Positions 1 through 11,103 of a stretch of DNA of 64,000 bases are shown here, piece by piece; the first letter of the stretch is position 1; each line of letters begins with the position of its first letter. The notes below the pieces were generated by a model. The model saw only the letters and a list, made by a program, of their open reading frames with translations. It was not told where the DNA came from and did no database searches. Origin of the DNA: Favolaschia claudopus (Eukaryota > Basidiomycota > Agaricomycetes > Agaricales > Mycenaceae). The DNA lies in assembly GCA_037176885.1 (NCBI GenBank), contig JAWWNJ010000001.1, positions 2,790,001 to 2,854,000 on the forward strand. Reading direction: 5' to 3'. The position numbers and the translations under genes were made by a program.

Positions 1-380
1 TTTGACGATTTGGCTCATCTCACTGTTTTTTATAGCGTGGCCTACGATCGCACGCGGACATTATTAAAGGAACATCGAGACGATGTCATCAAAGTCGCTG
101 AGTTGCTGCTGGAGAAGGAGAATATCACACGGTTTGTTGTTTGAACCTCTTCATTTGATAAATCTCAATTGTTTTCAGGGAGGATATGATTCGTCTCCTT
201 GGCAAGCGACCGTTTGCTGGCCGCTCAGACGACATGGACAAGTGGCTCGATGAGCACCCGAAGCACCCACACGGTTCCGAGAAATCTGCACCTCCGCCAC
301 TTGAGCCCACACCCGGAGAAAATTCTGTTGACGATCCTATTCCTGTCGCAGCATCGGTACCATTAGAGAGTAGGATGTGA
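1..380 (+). CDS. Mitochondrial m-AAA protease, C-terminal end (partial)
   Basis: This is the 3' end of a gene that begins before the window. An exon from about 36 (after an acceptor ending TTTTATAG) to 131 encodes AYDRTRTLLKEHRDDV and VAELLLEKENITR. A 47-nt intron (132-178) follows, and the last exon gives EDMIRLLGKRPF and an acidic, proline-rich tail ending at the TGA at 378-380. The helix followed by REDMIxLLGxRPF is the end of the M41 peptidase domain in AFG3/YTA10/YTA12 proteins. These are hexameric zinc metalloproteases of the mitochondrial inner membrane that degrade unassembled membrane proteins and process uL32m. The ATPase and HExxH parts lie outside the window, so I cannot say whether this is the AFG3 or the YTA12 paralogue. 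Confidence 0.85.
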
Positions 381-503
381 TTTACGCCGGGCACATTTGT
401 ATTTTTTAACTAATATAGCATCCCTGAATCGCAAGATACTTAAATTGTGAGGCTGTTTAAATCGAAAGCGGTGAGCTTCGAAAGGAAACAGACTCAAACT
501 ATC

Positions 504-797
504 ATGTCGCGTTCCATTATCGTCGAATACACCATAAATCCTCCCCCATCCACTGAGCAAACTTACGGCCTCCTTCCGTCCAAAAAACACGACTTTGAAA
601 TAAAAGGATCGCCAGCGGAATCAGGGCAATCAGAGCATTATAAGAGCTTGCGGGAAAGCATCGCTCAAGCGCGACAGCAGATTGGCGAGGAGTTGACCGC
701 ATGGCGGGATGCTGTCGGGAAGGCCGAGTTGAACAAGGAAGCAACGAAACCGAATGCAGACGATGAAGAGGAGGAGGAGGAGGATGGCGACGCGTGA
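504..797 (+). CDS. GON7: EKC/KEOPS complex subunit Gon7
   Basis: A single-exon gene of 97 aa starting at the ATG at 504 (MSRSIIVEYTINPPPST). The frame is open further upstream to 447, but conserved sequence begins at 504. The protein has a short beta-rich N-terminus (IIVEYTINPPP, HDFEI), then one long amphipathic helix (HYKSLRESIAQARQQIGEEL, TAWRDAVGK) and a poly-Glu/Asp tail. This order, and the ELTxW(R/K)DAVG motif, match fungal Gon7, the small subunit that binds Kae1 in the KEOPS complex. KEOPS makes the t6A modification of ANN-decoding tRNAs and also affects telomeres. It converges on the uL2m gene with 43 bp between stop codons. Gon7 proteins diverge strongly, so the assignment rests on length, order and the helix motif. 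Confidence 0.72.
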   Translation: MSRSIIVEYTINPPPSTEQTYGLLPSKKHDFEIKGSPAESGQSEHYKSLRESIAQARQQIGEELTAWRDAVGKAELNKEATKPNADDEEEEEEDGDA

Positions 798-840
798 AAC
801 CAGCTCAAGGCAAAGAGCAGATGAATTAATACGAACGACT

Positions 841-2138
841 CTAATTACTGCGAACAGCCTTCCCTCTTGGCCGCTCCCGTATGACCATCTTGTTACTATT
901 CTTCGGTCCCTTGGGACCAGGTTTTCTCGTCCGTGTACCCTTTGTTCCCCAACCCCAAATAGACACGGGATGCTTGTCTGACTTTGACCTGCCGCGTCCA
1001 CCACCGTGAGGATGGTCGTTTCTGAGCGCACCGACACGTTAGAATTAGTTATCGAGCAAAAGAAGAGAGCGTACGCGTTCATCGCCACACCACGAACGCT
1101 GGGGCGCCTGCCCAGCCAACGCGCTCGCCCCGCCTTGCCTAAATTCCGTCCCTTCCACAACGGGTTGCTCACACGTCCGATAGTGGCGCAACAATCCTGC
1201 AAGACCTTGCGCACTTCACCGCTCTGCAAGCGCACATGCGTATACCGGCTGTCGTACCCGACCACCTGCGCAGCCGAACCCGCAGACCGAACCAGTATGG
1301 CGGGGCCTGTTGGTGAGAGGGCGACGTTGTGGATGACGGTGCCGATGGGGATTAGCTTCAGACGGAGGACGTTCCCCGGCTTCAACGTCAGGGTTCGTAG
1401 CAGACCGAGTGCTAGAGATTGCGACGACGATTGCTCTAGCTGTTGCTGAAGTAAATCTTCTTGGCTAGTCTCCTCGAACTCGGAGTCGTCTATTGGAGGT
1501 TGGTCGTCGGACGTCGTTTTCTCTGTCTTCGCGAGACCTCCAACGGTGCCATTGAGTCTGGCGATATCCAGACCAGGAACAAATCCCTCCGGAATTCCCT
1601 GACGGAAACTCTGTACTTCGTCGCCTGCGCGGATGCCCTCCGGCGCAACAATATAACTCCACAGTTTCGCACCTTGAGCGTTTGGGTCGCGATTTTTCAG
1701 CAGAGCAATATGAGCGGAACGTCCGGGGTCATACTCTATTCGTACAACATCATGTATGCCGGGCTCCTCGCGTCGAAAGTCCACTGTGCGTATACGTTGC
1801 TTGTGCCCCCCACCGCGATGTCGAACGGTGATTCTTCCGCGTGCGTTTCGGCCACCGGACTTGCGTTTCGGTAGTGTCAGCTGGAGGACCGGTCTGCCCT
1901 GCCAGATGTGGGGATTCAAAGGGCGTTTGAGATGGCGTATGCCGGGGGAAACAGGCTTGTATGTTTTGAACACGGCTTTTGTACGCGACATGGCCTCGTC
2001 TAGCTCGCGTTTTTTGTCGAGTCTTCTAAGCGCATTTCGGCTTTGAGCGGCGTAGCAGCGTACATGAGGGAGTGCGGGCGCCGCTGGGCCAAGCAGCCGC
2101 GACGACGACGACCAGCCGCGGTGCAAGGCAGCAAGCAT
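841..2138 (-). CDS. RML2: Mitochondrial large ribosomal subunit protein uL2m
   Basis: Two exons, 1075-2138 and 841-1021, with a 53-nt intron between; about 414 aa. The start is the ATG at 2138, because the frame upstream has only a GTG. Residues 1-35 ([17 protein letters not shown]) look like a mitochondrial presequence. The body is ribosomal L2: [20 protein letters not shown], then a KOW-like middle, then VRGVAMNA spliced onto [13 protein letters not shown] and [14 protein letters not shown]. The conserved histidine of the GVAMNxxDHPHGGG loop at the peptidyl-transferase centre is present, and it is split by the intron. A fungal insertion rich in S, Q and E sits around residues 215-255. The start codon lies only 26 bp after the UreD stop on the same strand. 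Confidence 0.96.
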
Positions 2139-2164
2139 ATTATTTAAAAATTTGTGACGAGCTG

Positions 2165-3096
2165 TCACACAAATCCCCGAAGAGGTTCCTCTCCAACCAC
2201 CACCTTGAGTCTATTGAGTGCCTTGCCCACCCATCGCCGCACAACCTCGCTTTCTTTGCCCCCAATTCTCACAACCGCCCCTCCATCTCCCAACTCACTA
2301 AATGACCACAACAACTCCGCCGGTTCCGCTGTCTTGAACACTTGGATCGCTCCGTATTCCTCCCTCAGCTGCTCAATCACAGTCTGCACTTGCGGTCCAT
2401 ACAGCAGCAGCATCGCATAACACCCATACGGTGCCAGCCTCTTCGCCAACGTCCGCTCCGGTAACCTCCCTGTTTCCGTTTCTGTGTCTGTCCTGTTCTC
2501 AAGCAACATCACATCCTTCGCGACGCGCCGCCCATCCACCACGATCTCGTTGACGCTATAATACCTCGAAAACACCCATTCCTCCCCACGCGACTTGCGT
2601 CCCGACGTCACCCAGTCCAGCATCACCAACGACGCGTCCGATGCCAGGCGGAATGTCTGGATTTGGTTGTACGATGCCTTCTCGAAGCATGTTACAGGGT
2701 CCGGAAGGAGAAATAGCGCCCCGCCGCCAGCGACGTCAAAGTCCATGCGCTGGGTGGTGACTTGCAGCGCGCCGATGCTGGCTGCGCGCTGCCCAGGGCG
2801 GAATTTGAAGACTTTGGTAGATCCCTGTGAATCCATGAGTTTACAGTCAATATCACGATGAAATTGTCCCCGACCTGCGAAAGGAGAACGAGTTTGGCTT
2901 TCGAACCGACTTGTACTGCTAGAGAGACAGAGTCCCCGCTGACGAGACCGCCTCCATATGTGATGAGATAAACGACCCCAACGCTCCGCGTGCGGGGCGA
3001 TAAGAGTTTGAGGGGATACGTCGACGAGAGTTCGCTAAAAACAACCTCAGATCCATGCATTTCCACGCATATTCGACCACAGCCATTCTGAGCCAT
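2165..3096 (-). CDS. ureD: Urease accessory protein UreD (UreH)
   Basis: Two exons, 2875-3096 and 2165-2824, with a 50-nt intron; 293 aa, normal for UreD. Diagnostic segments are STYPLKLLSP, VYLITYGGGLVSGD (the GGGxxxGD block), a SQGSTKVFKF motif across the splice junction, QTFRLASDASLVMLDWVTSG and EEWVFSRYYSVNEI. UreD binds apo-urease and, with UreF and UreG, delivers nickel through a tunnel to the active site, so it is needed for urea use. It is cytosolic. No urease or other accessory gene is in the window, which is normal because fungal urease genes are unlinked. The spacing to the downstream uL2m gene is unusually small. Confidence 0.95.
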
Positions 3097-3423
3097 GACA
3101 GTCTTAGAAGAAAAGCAATCTCATCACACCCTAGTTTGTGCATATTCCATATTTTGTTTTTAACGAGCTACATATCGAAGGGGCCTTACACGTACGAGAG
3201 GTAGCAAAGAAAAGAAAATAGTCACAAATCCTGGGACCTACAATAAAGCGAGATGTACGAGGCACGAGCTATGTACAAGAAAGAAATCCAAAAAAAACGT
3301 GAAGAGACATGAGGGGCAGGAGCCTGTGAGTACTATGAAGAGTCAGTCAGCTTAGAACTGCATTCAGTTGACGGGAATGTGGGGACTCACAGGAACGAAT
3401 GAAAATCACAGGCCCACGCGCAG
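3097..3423. other. Intergenic: ureD 5' region and BYR4 3' region
   Basis: 327 bp between the ureD start codon and the BYR4 stop codon, both genes on the minus strand. It is A+T-richer than its surroundings, with AAAGAAAAGAAAATAG-like runs at about 3200-3225. I see no ORF, repeat or RNA gene. It presumably holds the BYR4 3' UTR and terminator and the ureD promoter. Confidence 0.5.
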
Positions 3424-6050
3424 TTAGCTGTATTTGCGCGTAGCGAGCTCGCGGATCTCAAAGAGATACGAGCGGTCGGGTTCCGAAAAGGGATCTTGCC
3501 TCGACGACAGGTTCCATCCCTTCATTTCTATGCGATGCCGCTCCTCCGCCGCTCTGCAATTCGCCAAGAACGCCTCATCCACATCAAACACCATGCTCGC
3601 ACGCGACCCGCGCTCGCTATCAGACGTCTCCGACGAGCCGCGCACATACGAAGCAGACTCGCTCCTGGCCGGGCTCGGCGCCGCACTAGGCATCTCCGTC
3701 GCCGTGCTGGCACTCGAGTTTGAGCTGGAAGCAAGCTGCAAGCTGGCGCGAATCGTCCCGCCCTTGCTTTCCCACCCATCACCACTGCGCGCATCCTCCT
3801 CGTCATCCTCATCGTCCGCGAGATTCGCAAACACATCAGGCTCATCCTCGTCCGGCGGTAAAGTCGATATCCAGCACATCCGTGAAGGATCGAAAATCAT
3901 GTTACCCACTATCCGCGCGCCGTTCGCGAATGAGCCGACAGGCGATCCTATTGATGAGCCTGTGAGATGGGTGATGAGGGCGGGGCGGGTGGAGGTTCCA
4001 ACGGCTGCGTCGAATTCGCGAAGGACCTGCTCGTTTCCTTCCCAGCGCAGGGTCTGGGGATTCCACCTCATGTCGCCGACAACTGTGGTAGAATGAATTA
4101 CATGGCTACAAAGAAATGCACAATGAGCCATACCTCGAGGAGCGCCCGAGCCGCCTAAATTTCGGATGAGCGTCGGCTTCTTTTTCCTCTCCGGGGCGGA
4201 AGGAGATGAATTCTGCTTTCTCTTCCTTGGCGGGTCTGCGAATTTGGGGAACTCGGATTTCGGCGAATGCTTTGCGTTATTGGTGGTTAACGGCCCTAAT
4301 GGTGAGTGACCATCTGGATCTCAAAGTTAGAAAATGTTGGAGCAGCATTATGAACGCAAGTCGTACCTAGGCTTCCACCATCTGAGCCGTCTCGCCGTTT
4401 GCGCCTTACCGTACCCCTTTCAGCCTTGGACGGGTAGCTTCCTCCCGGGACTCGATTGCCGTAGCCTTTCGGCTGAACGCGGAAACGGCTCTCTTTGTCC
4501 CGGTCAGTAGGAAGATCATCGAAAGCGTCCAACTCTGTCCCGTCCCCGTATAACCGCTGACGTTTCGGTCGCCGCAGTACCCGAGGGGCAGCAGGTCGTG
4601 GAGGTGGAGACACGGGCTTGGATTGAGGAGGGAGGCGTGCGGAGAGGTGAGACAACGGGCGGGGGGGAAGGGGGGACATGGAGCGGAAGAGTGAAGGAGA
4701 GTGGGATCCGGAGGCAGAGGACGGACCATGGAAGACGGAGGAGAGAGCGGGACGGGATTTGGATCGTGTGGCGGCGGTGGGCATAGTGAGGCGGAGGGCA
4801 GCTGGGTTGGAAGAGGGGGTAGATGGGCGGGTAGGGGGGACTTTGAATGGATCCCGACTCTTGAATGTTTTTGCGCGCGATGCCGCTGTAGGCTCCTCGT
4901 ATCCTGCTTTGGACGTCCCAGCGGAGACCGAACCGGAGCCTGATGCTTGGTTGCTGCTGGTCTCCATCAGGGACGACAAAGAGGCTTTGCGAGTGAGTTT
5001 TCGGGCGGAGGTGGGTGGGGTAGGAGGTTTCAGGCCAGAGTGAGACTTTTGTCCACGCAGATTGCCGGGCTTGGGGGAAAGGAAGGACGAAGGGGCAGGG
5101 GGAGGGTTGGTTTGTGTGCGAGTAGGAGGGCGAGCGATCACCGGCGACTTTGCCCTGTCCAGCTTGGTTCGCGAGGAGGGACGTAGGGAGCCTAATCGCT
5201 GATATGAGGGCATGCTATTGGACCGAATATTGAAAATGCGCTGTGACTGGAGCTGTTGGTTGGTGAGGAGACGGCTGGGACTGAGCTCAAAGTCGTCGTC
5301 GATGACGAGGCCCGACTCAAAGTCGTCCTCCTCCGGCTTCGGTACGCGGTGATTGTCTTCCGGTATATGCGCCTTCTTCTTTTCCAATAGCTTGGTGAAA
5401 TGCCTGGCGCCTTTGCCTGACTCGAAGATGCCGGTGGGGATGACCAGCCCCTCCAGCTCATCGTCGTCGTCGTCGTCATCCTCGTCTTCTGTGCCAGGGA
5501 GTTCGACGGAAGAGGTGGAGTTGGAGGAGGGAGAGGCGTCGGCGAAGCCTAGGGAGGAGTAGGCATCGGATGACTGGGACGACGAGGTCTGATCCTTGTC
5601 GCCCCACTCGAGGGAGGTCTTGGAGACGCGGTGGTTGAGGGACAAGGGGGCGAGGGAGAGCTGGGTGAGATCGGAGGGGAGAGAGAAAGCGTCCTCAAAG
5701 TCCTCGTCGATGGGACTATGTGGGGTCTTGAGTGGTGCGGCGGGTTTGGGAAGGACGGCGACTTTGATGGTGGAGACGCCCTCGTCATCGTCGTCGTCGT
5801 CTAGTTCCGGGAGAGACTGGGGCGGGCGGATGATGAACATCTGGGAAGAGGCGGGTGCGGAGGCGATGTGGTCGGCGAGGACAGGGCGCCGGGGTTTTGG
5901 CGGTAGATCCATGTCGGCGTCCCAGTCCTCGTTCTCGTCGTCGTCTCTGTCTGTGACGGGGGCGATGGGCTGGCCGTCGGTGAGGTCGAAGTCGGCGTCA
6001 GACCACTCCTCGCGGGCGTGGTGGAGGGAAGGTGCGGGTACGGCGGACAT
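3424..6050 (-). CDS. BYR4: Byr4/Bfa1-type subunit of the mitotic-exit GAP
   Basis: Three exons (4367-6050, 4134-4319, 3424-4082; introns of 47 and 51 nt) encode 842 aa. The start is the ATG at 6050 (MSAVPAPSLHHAREEWSDAD); the codon upstream in frame is only TTG. The N-terminal EEWSDADFDL segment and the C-terminal block PTLIRNLGG, GDMRWNPQTLRWEGN, MIFDPSRMCWIS are hallmarks of Byr4/Bfa1. With Cdc16/Bub2, this protein forms the two-part GAP for the Spg1/Tem1 GTPase at spindle pole bodies, restraining septation and mitotic exit. The region between is disordered, rich in S, P and D, with acidic runs encoded by GAC/GAT repeats at about 5465-5485 and 5790-5805. The conserved C-terminal block is assembled from all three exons. 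Confidence 0.9.
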
Positions 6051-6640
6051 TTGTCGCAAAGAATTAGGATGGGAGTATTGTTTTGTAGAAAAAAGAGACT
6101 AGACAAGGGAAAGGCGATGGTGGGGGGAGAGAGAACAAAGAGATTGGAGGCGGCGAAGGGTGGTGGTGCCGCGAATGGACGCAACTGAGACTATTCAAAG
6201 CCTCGATTGAGCGGTGAGCGTCTTATGTCGTGGAAGAGGAGCGGTGGTGTACAAATAACAGTCAACAACACAACAACAATAACTGCCTCGTGTGAGACGG
6301 ATGTACAGTCGGTACTATTCGCAACCCCCCCTTTTGTGAGATGAGCATTGAACGAATGCGACTCAAAATGTGCTTCACGATAAACTCGGACAGAAGCGCG
6401 AGAATCCATAAACCCCCCCGGGGGGGGTTGTGAAAAATTTGACTCCAACGCGGAACTGGCGCGAAAATCCATAAACCCCCCCGGGGGGGGTTACGAAAAA
6501 ATGCGACCCAAAACGCACTTCGTGCTCGGACAAAATGCGACCCATACACGACCCTCCCTTTGTGAGAGACGCAGCTTGAAAAGTATAAGGATTCAGAACC
6601 TTGCCGTCACAATACTTAATTGGTGACTCGTATGTTCGGT
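6051..6640. other. Intergenic: BYR4 5' region and NRDE2 3' region
   Basis: 590 bp between the BYR4 start codon and the NRDE2 stop codon, both genes on the minus strand. The first 130 bp is purine/pyrimidine-skewed (GGGGAGAGAGAACAAAGAG) and fits a BYR4 promoter and 5' UTR. The centre is taken by the palindromic repeat block described separately. No gene is visible. Confidence 0.5.
6324..6567. repeat. 63-bp-period repeats with C7G8 palindromes
   Basis: Two near-identical 42-bp units (6396-6437 and 6459-6500) start exactly 63 bp apart. Each reads GCGCGA(G/A)AATCCATA followed by AAC7G8TT, a nearly perfect self-complementary core (6411-6429 and 6474-6492). A looser third repeat pairs ATGCGACTCAAAATGTGCTTC (from 6356) with ATGCGACCCAAAACGCACTTC (from 6501), both followed by CTCGGACA. 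The outer edges also echo each other: CCCCTTTTGTGAGA near 6327 and CCCTCCCTTTGTGAGAG near 6551. The block lies between the BYR4 promoter and the NRDE2 3' end. It codes for nothing I can recognise. It may be a small interspersed element or a decayed mobile element. Confidence 0.7.
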
Positions 6641-9600
6641 TCAATATGGAAGTCGCTGTCTGTACGCCCTAGCCGCATCAACAATCTCATCCTCATTGTC
6701 GTCTTCCTCCATATCCCGGCCATTCTCCTCTTCCCATCCCTCCAACAGCTCATCCAGTCCCCGTCGCAAACGCACCCCCCGCTCCGCCATCGTATCCGCA
6801 AATCCGTCAAGTTCTTGGGCACTGAACACCCCCCTCAACGCCCCAAATGCAGTCAAGTACAGCTCTGCTCATCAGCACTCGCCAGGGCAGCACAATCCCT
6901 TGACTCACCTTTAACCAACGGGCAATCGCCAACTGCCCGAAAAAGTATCTTCTTCGCACGGTGTAGCTGCCCAGCCCGAATCTCGAACTCAATGTAAATC
7001 CGCCACAGCGTCGCGCTCCGTCTCGTCCTACAGACAGTAAATCAGCTGAGTCAGTATGTGCCGATAACGAACGCACCGCTCGCTCTCCACCGCCGCCGCC
7101 AACCCACTCCTCGTTCGTTCCACTTCCGCTTCCCAATGCGTCTTGTCCCATCCAGCTACCCAAACCTCCTCTATCCTCCTCACCACATCCTTCTCAACAG
7201 ACCCACCTTCCCCGACCAAATTCCGCACCTTCCCCCACACCCCCTGCCCCTTCTCCGACTCCAAAAACAGCCCCAATAGAATAGAATTGCTCGGATACAG
7301 CGAAATAGCCTTCTCCGCCCGCTTCCTCAGCAACGCTGGCGGCATCGGCTTCCGCAAAATCGTCCCATACCGATAGAGCAACAGCAACTCGTCCAGCAGC
7401 AACCTTTCGTGCTCCGAAGTTCCCTCCTTCTCGGACACCAACCAAGCATCAAATATCCGTAGAGCTTGTTCCGGATCACTGCTCGTCAACAGCTCCAACA
7501 AAGCTCGCAGATTCACCCATCCCTCACGCGCTTCCGACTCCCCCGCCGCCTTGGCGTGGTCGTCCAAGTTTCGTTTCGCCCGCAACAGCATGACACCTCC
7601 AGAGCCTTCCACACCCGCCGAACGCAAGCTTACCTTAAGCGCAGAATCGGCCTGACCGGACAGCCATTCCAGCTCTGCCCAATCCCACCATAGCCCAGCG
7701 ATGCCTGGCCGCGTCGGAGAAGACGGAGTTGAGAGCACCGTTTCGTAGACTTTCCGAGCATCGTCTGGTCGGTCACGCAATAACTCCAGTCGCGCATGTG
7801 CTGCCCAATGAAATATCGAGTCTGGCGCCGTGGAAAGAAATTTGCGTGAAAGTTTGAGCGCACTTGTAAAGTTTAGTACGGATGAGGCTGCGATACATGG
7901 CAAAGAATGAGCTTACCTTTTGACACTGCTCGCAGCAACGAAAGCCAGAGTTAAGACATCCCAGTGTACATCGCTATTCTCCAACCGAAGTTGTTCAAAG
8001 ACGCGCTCAATGAACGCGACATCGACGCCGCTCAAATCTTGCTTTGTCCAGATCCCCCTCCGATTTGCATCAGCAGAGGGAACACCCAGCGGACTGAGCA
8101 CGCCCCGACCCGCAGATAGGACAGGATTGCGCAGTCCACTAGCATACTCTCGCTCTCGCCCAACAATCACACCAGCCACCGCATCGTTCGTAATCCGACT
8201 CTGCTGCGCTTTGGGAAACAGCGCATCCAGAAACATCGGTCGAGTGAAATACGCGTGACACCATCTGTCGTCCCAGTTGACTGCAGCCTCGCTCTCTGTA
8301 GCTTTGAACCCAGGCAAATGAAGACCCAGAACCGTCAGCCAGGCATGCCGCAATACATCCTTCGCGGCGCTCGAATTCAGATCGAGCAACGAATCTCGAA
8401 TATCAGAAAATAAAATGGTGGAATACGGATCCGAGTCTGCTTCCATATCTGTAGAACGACGGGGGATGAAGAGTGTGCGATCCGCGAAAGACTCCGAGAA
8501 GCTGAACTTCCGATACGGATCCAGATCTTGTATGGAATTGAGACCAGGCTGGGAAGGCGGCGGAGCTAACGAAGGCCGTCCAGAGGAATACCACGAGCCC
8601 CATCCTTTGGCACCGGTCTCTCCCAATCTAGGACACTCGGATTCCCAAAACTCTTCCAGCCCGTCAAGACGGACTTGCAACGGAAGCCCATACAATGCTT
8701 GTGGTATCTGAAAAGTTCTAAATCGAGCCTATCAAAAGGGCGCCCACAGAATTTTCATCGCAAAAACATACAGTTCAGTCTGCGCCTGGAACATTGCTGT
8801 AGCTCTCTCCCCATATCCTGACAATAGAATAAATGAAAGTTTGCAAGAAGGAACGCAAGCTAACCGGCCATCTGAAAGGCGACTGCCAGCCGCCAAAAAA
8901 CTCGCATTTGCCCGACCTCGTCGTTGTGTATGGCTGCCGATGCTCTCTTCGCAGCTTCGGTAACAACGGATATATCACTGCTTTTCCTTATACGCCATTC
9001 CAACCACTCCATCCATATTTCAACTCCCTTCACGGCTCTCAAAGCGTCCTCCCACTCAGCGCGCAGCTTGCTGTCATGCCAAATCTCTTCCCCGGCTTGA
9101 AGGTATTTGATTCGGAGAAGACAAGAGTCGGCATTCCCATTGACCGCGATAGCACGCGCAAGAATCGAGACGGAGATCTCGGAACGCGCTCTGCTTGCGT
9201 TTTTGGAAGTTATAGGAACTGTCAACAGGGTATGCGAGAGCAACGACAGCCAGTTGGGAACAGAGCGAGGGTGTGTAGCCAGACGCTCGTTAAGAAGTCG
9301 TAAAGTAGCCGTATGAGAATCCGGAGAAGAATTCTCCTCATCAGAGTCGTCGCCATCGGACTCGCCCGCGCTGGAAGAGTCTGAATCTGAGTTATCGCGA
9401 GATTTCTCGATGGAGCGGTATGACTGCTCATTAGCGTTAACAGCGCGAGAAGGGAGACGTAGGAAGCCGTCCTCTTCTTCGTATTTCGAAGATGAGACGG
9501 CATTGACGAAACTACGCGTCGGTTTGCGAGAAAGGAGAGCGCGCGAAGACCCGTCGGTTAAACTGGGCATCTGGAAAGACCCTGGTCAGAATTTAGCACA

Positions 9601-9999
9601 AGTCTCAATGGGACGAATCTTAAATACCTTTCGTTTACCAGGGGGGCCTATCTCTATCCCATTACTCGTTCGAAATATAGAATAGGACGAGGGGAGTCCC
9701 AGAATGGATCGACCCGCAATGCGGTATTTTGGTACATCCTTCGAGTTTATGCTGCCGTATTGAACATTGAGAGGGTCCCCTTTACGATCCACGTAGTAGA
9801 GACGCGATCCAGACTCATGCGTACGCTCTTCGACAGGTGGTGGTGGGTCGTGGTGAACAGACTTGGTCTTTGGAACGTCACGGTCCTTGTCGCGTTTTCG
9901 CTTCCGTTCCTTTTCCTTCCCTTTAGATTTGGATGAAGGAGGAGCAGAAGAGGTTGAAGGGAGGTCTGGGAATGAGGAGAAAGACGGGACAAAGGACAT
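6641..9999 (-). CDS. NRDE2: NRDE2-family nuclear RNA regulator
   Basis: Seven exons (9628-9999, 8865-9570, 8772-8817, 7917-8717, 7077-7862, 6909-7027, 6641-6864) give 1017 aa; all introns are 44-57 nt. The start is the ATG at 9999. A basic N-terminus (GKEKERKRKRDKDRD) precedes YYVDRKGDPLNVQYGS and DVPKYRIAG..ILGL. A long stretch of helical HAT/TPR-like repeats follows, with the NRDE-2 signature LEEFWESECPRLGE and GAKGWGSW, and the last repeats read IYIEFEIRAGQLHRAKKILF. NRDE2 binds the exosome helicase Mtr4 in animals; in fission yeast its relative Nrl1 works with Ctr1 in intron and RNAi control. The 46-nt third exon is small, and its acceptor at 8717 was chosen over a nearer TTTCAG because only it keeps frame. 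It is divergent from NIP7, 126 bp apart. Confidence 0.93.
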
Positions 10000-10125
10000 T
10001 TGGACGCGCGTTGGAGTGGGCACAAGTTGGGTTGTGGTGAGCGCCGCGGCGTCAATCAAATTGATCTCGGCAAAGAAATTTCTGCTCTTGCACCTAACCG
10101 CCATAGCGCAATTCTGGTTCACACC
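10000..10125. promoter_or_regulatory. Bidirectional promoter, NRDE2/NIP7
   Basis: 126 bp between two divergent start codons. Both are RNA-metabolism genes. I see no clear TATA box. Any regulatory sites for both genes, and both 5' UTRs, must fit here or extend into the opposite coding region. Confidence 0.6.
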
Positions 10126-10910
10126 ATGCGTCCTCTGACAGAAGACGAATCCCGCGCCGTGTTTGAAAAGCTGGCAAATTATATCGTTTGGTCGTTTTTC
10201 TGATCCTGTGGACTACTCTCTGAAAAAATGCCAGGGCAAAAATCTCGTTCATCTAATTGACGGACCGTACTGCTTCAGACTGCAAAAAGACAGGGTCTTC
10301 TATGTTTCCGAAGACTCCATGCGACTCAGCATCTCTGTTGCTCGTCCAAATCTTGTATCGCTCGGGACATGTTTCGGCAAGTTCAGCAAATCCGGGAAAT
10401 TCAAGCTGCATATAACGTCTCTGGATTACCTCGCAAAATACGCCAAATACAAAGTATGGCTTTGCTTTCGGGATTGCGTTTCATCGACATGCGCGGTTGT
10501 TGACGATATCGTAGGTATGGATAAAACCAAACGGCGAAATGCCGTTTTTATACGGCAACCATGTCCTCAAAGCTCATCTTGGACGCATTACGGAGGACAC
10601 GCCGGAGCACCAGGGTGTGGTTGTTTATAGTATGAGCGATATGCCGCTGGTATGTTCCTTGCTCACTTTGTTCTTATGTGCTCTGAGGTTCGTTCAGGGC
10701 TTCGGTGTAACCGCAAGGGCAACTGTTGACACTAGAAAATTGGATCCAACTTCAATCCTTGTATTCCATCAGGCGTGAGTATTTTTTTGATGCGGGACGC
10801 TCGCTCAATCAGTTGACAGAGACGTCGGAGAGTATCTACGAGACGAGGTAATTCAGTCAGCTCCGTGTGCCTTGACAAAGCTCATTTGAATGCAGGAAAC
10901 ACTTTTCTGA
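10126..10910 (+). CDS. NIP7: 60S ribosome biogenesis protein Nip7
   Basis: Six exons (10126-10185, 10235-10453, 10515-10649, 10698-10774, 10820-10847, 10896-10910) encode 177 aa, close to yeast Nip7 (181). The sequence [20 protein letters not shown], then [30 protein letters not shown] and [18 protein letters not shown] is Nip7 almost throughout. The C-terminal PUA domain ends [19 protein letters not shown] and [13 protein letters not shown]. Nip7 is a nucleolar/nuclear factor in pre-60S particles needed for 27S pre-rRNA processing. The last two exons are tiny (28 and 15 nt). The promoter is shared with NRDE2. Confidence 0.97.
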
Positions 10911-11103
10911 TGGCTAGGCAAGATCTTCTGCTACTAATCTCACCCAAACATCTCCGCGCTCGATTCGAAGTGCTCGGCCGGGCCAGTGTTGGTGATGCCT
11001 TCATGCTCATTACATTTTCGGTGTATTTTCATTGAAACAGCAATTCATTGTTTGTAATACAAGGTCAACACATGCACATGCAAAGTAGCTTTTAAGGTAC
11101 CAT

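Noticed and set aside
3434..4096. 220-codon plus-strand frame opposite BYR4
   Set aside because: It is the antisense shadow of the Ser/Asp-rich BYR4 C-terminus, which has the real family motifs.
4700..5186. Gly/Arg-rich plus-strand frames over the BYR4 middle
   Set aside because: Produced by the G+C-skewed Ser/Pro/Arg codons of BYR4 in antisense. No start, stop or splice support.
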